Assembly (NCBI GenBank): GCA_030704615.1
Contig: CM060732.1
Location: 9,674,001-9,734,000, forward strand
Length of the DNA stretch: 60,000 nucleotides
Reading direction: 5' to 3'
Origin: Takakia lepidozioides
Taxonomy: Eukaryota > Streptophyta > Takakiopsida > Takakiales > Takakiaceae
A program made the position numbers and the translations under genes. Below the pieces are notes generated by a model. That model did not search any database and was not told the origin of the DNA. It worked only from the letters and a program-made list of their open reading frames with translations. This document shows, one piece after another, positions 56,455 through 60,000 of this stretch. Each line of letters begins with the position of its first letter. Position 1 is the stretch's first letter.

Positions 56455-58077
56455 ATGCTTGGCAATGCAGATAACGGACCCCTGCTCAATTCGCAGATGG
56501 ACATCTCTGATGACCCAAACGCGGAACAGCACGAGGAAATCTCACCTCTTCAGCTCGCCATGAGCAAAGTGCAACCAGACGTTGAAGTGGACGTAGACCA
56601 GCTTGACACCTGTGTGACTCACGTTAGGAAAAGAGGGGTCCTTTTGCACTTCCCGGACAGAAAGGTGGAGAGAGAATATGTCAGAGACCGGGCTATCAGA
56701 CATATGGGAGGAACATGGGATCTTAGCCAGCAATTCTGCCATACTAGAGGGAAAGGATTTTTCTCCATCCTGCTAGAATCGGAGGAAGCGGCAGTCAAGG
56801 CCCTCTCCTTCAATCCGCATCTGCAAGGATTCAACATCAATATTTTTCCATGGTCGCCTGCAATGGGTAACCGTACTGGGAAGGTACGGGCTCCCAGAAT
56901 CATAGTGCTACCCTATATCCCTGATCACTACCTATTCTTCCTACTAGACATTGGAAATCACTTGGGAGTGTATTTGGGTTGCCTCTTGGTTTTTGACCCT
57001 GAGATGTGCATGAAAGCTCTCAAGGAAGACCCCAAATGGAAACAAACAACTATCGTTTCTAGAATCATCTGGATTTGCCAAAATGGTTGTTACAATGTTA
57101 GTGGATGCTATACTACCAAACTTCGTTCGCTTGCCAATCGACAGAGAAGACAATTATTTTTCCGTTAAAGTCACAAATGATACTTCTGCGACGACATGTT
57201 ACATTTGTGGGCAAGTTGGCCACTTAAGAATCGATTGCCCCAAATCAAAACGAAAGAGAGCATCACTGGCCCCGAAGGCACAAGGCCTGCTATCAGATGC
57301 TACAACACACCAAGGACATCATACCCTCACATGTCACCATCACTCTGCAGATCCTACTACTTTGCTGGCTTCATTCAATCTGATCAACCACCCCCTACTA
57401 TGTGTTGGGACTCTAGTTTGCAACGATCTTCCTCCCCTGTTCACAAAAGAAGGAAAAACTATATGGATCCCATGCTATTCGAAGCAGCTCCTCCGGAAAG
57501 CCACTCAATTTTCAACCACACTTCACAAGCTCTCCAAGGAACAAACCCTTCTATCATGAAGCAGCAGCATGCTACCTCTTTCCAAGGAGCTGGTCCATCT
57601 GGAGTGCCGCAACATTTGGCCACATTCTGCCAGGGAGCCGGTTCCTCAAGCAGGGCACCCCAGCACCCCTTGCCCCACCTGCCACCCCTGTCCACTTGAA
57701 AAGGCCAGAGTCACAATTGCACTTGACCCCACAGTTGCAAGGATTTGCTCTCAGCTCCAAACCTTCTCACTCGCGACTAGCCCTTGGGGAATGCTCACAG
57801 TTGCAACCTGGAGCAGACCCCAAAGCCACTTGCATGACACCACTCATCTTCAAGAGAACACCGACCTCATCTATCCTGGCGACAACAAAAGATGGGGTCG
57901 GAATGGAGTCATTATGGGTTACCACAATCGACGTTCACAACTTCATGGAAGGTTTTCCCACGGATGGCTGCCCTGTCGATACACTCACCAACAAAATCAA
58001 AAGCTTTCTCGAGTCCTTCAACGATAAATACATGATTCAGCCTCATTTTGCAGTATCGTGGGGTTCATACATCAAGT
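56455..58077 (+). mobile_element. LINE 3: ORF1 only (related to LINE 1), interrupted by a hAT element
   Basis: The frame from 56455 parallels LINE 1 ORF1: GVLLHFPDRKV, YVRDRAIRHMGG, GFNINIFPWSP, a frameshift near 57080, then FVRLPIDREDNYF, a CCHC knuckle CYICGQVGHLRIDC with KRKR, and further on FMEGFPTDGCP and PHFAVSWGSYIK. Similarity to LINE 1 (LTITWGAYVEE) stops at SYIK, exactly where a hAT-like terminus begins (58078). The rest of the LINE may continue beyond the hAT element outside the window. Confidence 0.82.
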
Positions 58078-58150
58078 CAGGGTTGCACACGTCAGTGACG
58101 TCACGTCGTCACGTCGGACCTGACGCTGACGCGACCAACGTCACGTCTGT
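58078..58150. repeat. Probable hAT terminus with ACGTC subterminal motifs
   Basis: After CAGGGTTGCACACGTCAG come GTGACGTCACGTCGTCACGTC and later CAACGTCACGTCTG: at least five (T)CACGTC/GACGTG-type words in about 65 bp, including the palindrome TGACGTCA. Clustered short motifs next to the terminus are typical transposase-binding sites of hAT elements. Confidence 0.6.
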
Positions 58151-58311
58151 TTTGCCGAAAAATCAGTCAAACATGAATTAGGTGAAAAATATGTCACGTA
58201 GGTGGGACACGTTGTATTCCAAGCGACACCTTGGCAAGTGAATGAATTGTTTTATAAATTACTCCATCCGCCAGTATTTGAGGTCATTTTTAAATAATTA
58301 TTGTTAAATTG

Positions 58312-58900
58312 GTGCGACCTCCAAATGTGGTGGTCGTAGAATTTATCTTATTTTTTAATAGTTGCGACCACCAGCAGAGGGGTGGTCATTTGTTTTTTAA
58401 AAATAGATGCGACCACCAGCAGGGGTGGTCGCATTTTTTTCTTTTCTTAAACAGTTGCGACCACCGCTACTGGTGGTCGTTCAATTTTTATTTTATTTGT
58501 AATAGGTGCGACCACCATCAGGGGGGTGGTCGCAATATTTTTTTTGTTTTTAATATCTGCGACCACTAGCATGGGGTGGTCGCAACATTTTTTTGTTTTT
58601 TTAATAGGTGCGACCACCAGCAGGGGGTGGTCGCAGCATTTTTCTGTTTTTTAATATCTGCGACCACGAGCATGGGGGTGGTCGCAACATTTTTCTATTT
58701 TTTAATAGGTGCGACCACCAGCAGGGGGGTGGTCGCAACATTTTTCTATTTTTTAATATCTGCGACCACCAGCATGGTGGTGGTCGCAGCAGTTTTTTTT
58801 TTTTTTTAATAGGTGCGACCATCAGCATGGGGTGGTCGCAATATTTGTTAATTAATTTAAATAACATGCGACTTCCTCGTGCGACCTGGAGCGGTCGCAA
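58312..58900. repeat. Array of twelve hairpin units (GCGACCACC..GGTGGTCGC)
   Basis: TGCGACC starts at 58313, 58363, 58408, 58456, 58507, 58558, 58609, 58659, 58710, 58761, 58814 and 58867, a step of 45-53 and mostly 51 bp. Most units hold GCGACCACC, a short loop (AGCAGGGG or AGCATGGG), and GGTGGTCGC, then a T-rich spacer ending in AATA. From unit 5 on two types alternate: ATAGGTGCG..AGCAGG and ATATCTGCG..AGCATGG, giving a 101-bp higher-order repeat. Unit 12 is diverged. The array lies between the likely hAT terminus and the transposase TATA box. Confidence 0.95.
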
Positions 58901-58947
58901 CATTGGATTCTGATTCGTCGAGCATGTGAGGCTTGGAGGCTGGAGGG

Positions 58948-58954
58948 TATATAA
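58948..58954 (+). promoter_or_regulatory. TATA box for the hAT transposase
   Basis: TATATAA lies 48 bp after the last hairpin unit and about 310 bp before the first BED-domain ATG. It is a good plant TATA box in the right place and orientation. Confidence 0.6.
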
Positions 58955-59265
58955 GGTGGTCACAATGCCCCTCACTTCTTTTGTGGCAAACACTTTTGTG
59001 GCGAGTGGATGTTCTCTATTCCTTGAGCAAGAGTGTAGCCCAAGAGGAGGGTGCGGACCGTTTGCTGTTGTGGCTTCCACCAGAGCCACTGCAGCAAATT
59101 GTCGAAAAGCACAATACTACATGGTGCATTGATCCACTTGGATTGATGCCGTAGTGTTGAGCCATCGCATTCTGTTCTATCTTCTATTGCTCTTGACAAA
59201 TCTACCAAGTACACTAGTGTTCTTCGTTCAACCTTAAGTCTGTGGTTAAGGTTTTGGGTGTGAGG

Positions 59266-60000
59266 ATGAGGGATGAGTGGATCCCTTGGTTCACCATAGA
59301 CCCGCACAAAAAAGATGGTGTTCAATGCAATCTCTGTGCATTGAAGCTGACGGGTCACAAAGATCGCATGTTATATCATCTCGGCTACAGAGATGGGAAG
59401 AATGCAGGGGTTAGTTTGTGCCCAAAAGCCTCCATGCGAGTGAAAGCCCACTTTGCCCAATGTGGAGGCAATATTCCACCGTCTTTTGATGTGGCCACGG
59501 CTTCTGAGCTAAACACTCCATGTTCGAATCAAAATGCCCATCAGAGTTGTACCCAGGGGGATTCTTGCGAGGCGTCTGCTATTCGTGGAGAAACCGGTGG
59601 GTCAGGAGCAACACCCGATTGTACGCCAACACTTATACGGACCAGACCATTGAGGCAACAATCAATGCAAGAAGGCTTAAATTTGTTCACAGGAGGACTC
59701 TGGATAAGAAGTGGGCCCAATTTTTCTACGAGGCCAATATTCCGTCCAATGTCTCGAGGCTTCCTGCATTTGTGGCTGTTGTCAAAGCCACGTACAGTTC
59801 CAAGTCCACATACACACCTTCGAGTTATCGCGATCTCCGCTCATGATTGCTAGAAGAGGCTATGTCTGACCTCACCCAAAAGGTGAATGAAAAGACAGGT
59901 GATTCTCTCCGGAAATATAGAAGCACTATATGTGCGGACGGTTGGAGTACTAAACGACCACTGTTGAATGTCATGCTGGTCTGTCTTGCGGGGGAACAAT
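59266..60000 (+). pseudogene. hAT transposase with N-terminal BED zinc finger, 5' part, frame-broken
   Basis: From ATG 59266 the frame reads MRDEWIPWFTIDPHKKDGVQ and CNLCALKLTGHKDRMLYHLG, a BED-type finger (CX2C and later His) followed by KAHFAQCGGNIP. In a different frame (from about 59600) the hAT core starts: RTLDKKWAQFFYEANIPSNV, PAFVAVVKATYSSKSTYTPS and YRDLRS, then TGA near 59844, then LLEEAMSDLTQKVNEKTG and ICADGWSTKRPLLNVMLVC. The last motif is the DUF659-type segment with the first catalytic Asp. The frame change between finger and core (about 59500-59620) could be an intron or an indel. The TGA argues for an inactive copy. The transposase would cut and paste the element in the nucleus. 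Confidence 0.82.

Larger units (their letters stand above)
58078..60000 (+). mobile_element. hAT DNA transposon, 5' end to window edge
   Basis: CAGGGTTGCACACG at 58078 has the look of a hAT terminal repeat (CAGGG start) and begins where LINE 3 similarity ends. The preceding eight bases CATCAAGT (58070-58077) are the candidate target-site copy. A CpG-rich subterminal block rich in ACGTC words (58087-58150), an array of twelve hairpin units, a TATA box and a BED/hAT transposase gene follow. The right end is outside the window. Confidence 0.8.

Noticed and set aside
58312-58900. Regularly spaced repeat array resembling a CRISPR.
   Set aside because: Spacers are T-rich and nearly identical, units are palindromic and diverged, the setting is a eukaryotic transposon, and there are no cas genes.
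58309-59089. Long open frames on both strands through the hairpin array (17-residue repeats such as CDHQQGGGR or LLRPPPCWW).
   Set aside because: The 51-bp unit is a multiple of three, so any stop-free unit gives long frames. Both strands are open and the T-rich spacers translate to Phe runs.

Overview
The window looks like a nuclear segment of a land-plant genome dominated by transposable elements. The evidence is: spliced genes with GT..AG introns; a chloroplast-type Cu/Zn superoxide dismutase with the classic plant intron positions; a plant bHLH factor with an ACT-like tail; a plant-type NIPA transporter; a PLS-type PPR fragment; and plant-style Ty3/gypsy, LINE, SINE and hAT elements. A beta-class (N4/N6-type) DNA methyltransferase-like gene would fit a non-flowering plant such as a fern, lycophyte or bryophyte. 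That placement is inference; no marker in the window fixes the species.

Layout. 0.3-2.5 kb: five-exon methyltransferase-like gene with frame breaks (+). 3.0-6.0 kb: decayed Ty3/gypsy protease-RT-RNase H fragment (-). 6.0-10.7 kb: large LTR element (copy A, +) with no pol, whose interior is a >1000-residue coiled-coil ORF, plus its 1.0-kb 3' LTR. 10.7-14 kb: mostly unassigned, with a 64-bp satellite and a weak secreted-protein-like ORF. 14.06-15.2 kb: second gypsy fragment (RNase H-integrase, -). 15.6-17.5 kb: 5'-truncated, frameshifted chloroplast-type Cu/Zn SOD (+). 19.1-19.3 kb: MITE-like inverted repeat. 20.2-22.4 kb: bHLH gene, two exons (-). 24.9-25.1 kb: tRNA-derived SINE. 27.4-27.8 kb: PPR relic. 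28.9-29.6 kb: unrecognised 249-aa ORF. About 31.9-36.7 kb: LINE with DUF4283/CCHC ORF1 and endonuclease-RT ORF2, cut off inside RT. 36.7-37.5 kb: local duplications. 38.2-43.65 kb: copy B of the pol-less LTR element in inverted orientation, running into a 500-N gap. 45.9-50.0 kb: a ~145-bp tandem repeat followed by a different LINE. 50.5-54.7 kb: apparently intact nine-exon NIPA-type magnesium transporter (-). 56.5-58.08 kb: another LINE ORF1. 58.08-60 kb: hAT transposon inserted into that LINE; it carries twelve ~50-bp hairpin units between its likely terminus and the TATA box of its transposase gene.

Only the bHLH and NIPA genes look like functional cellular genes. The SOD, the PPR and probably the methyltransferase are relics. 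The most unusual structures are the pol-less coiled-coil LTR element (two inverted copies ~27.5 kb apart, each carrying different disabling lesions) and the hairpin array of the hAT element. All exon calls come from reading splice sites and family conservation by eye. No alignment or database search was run.
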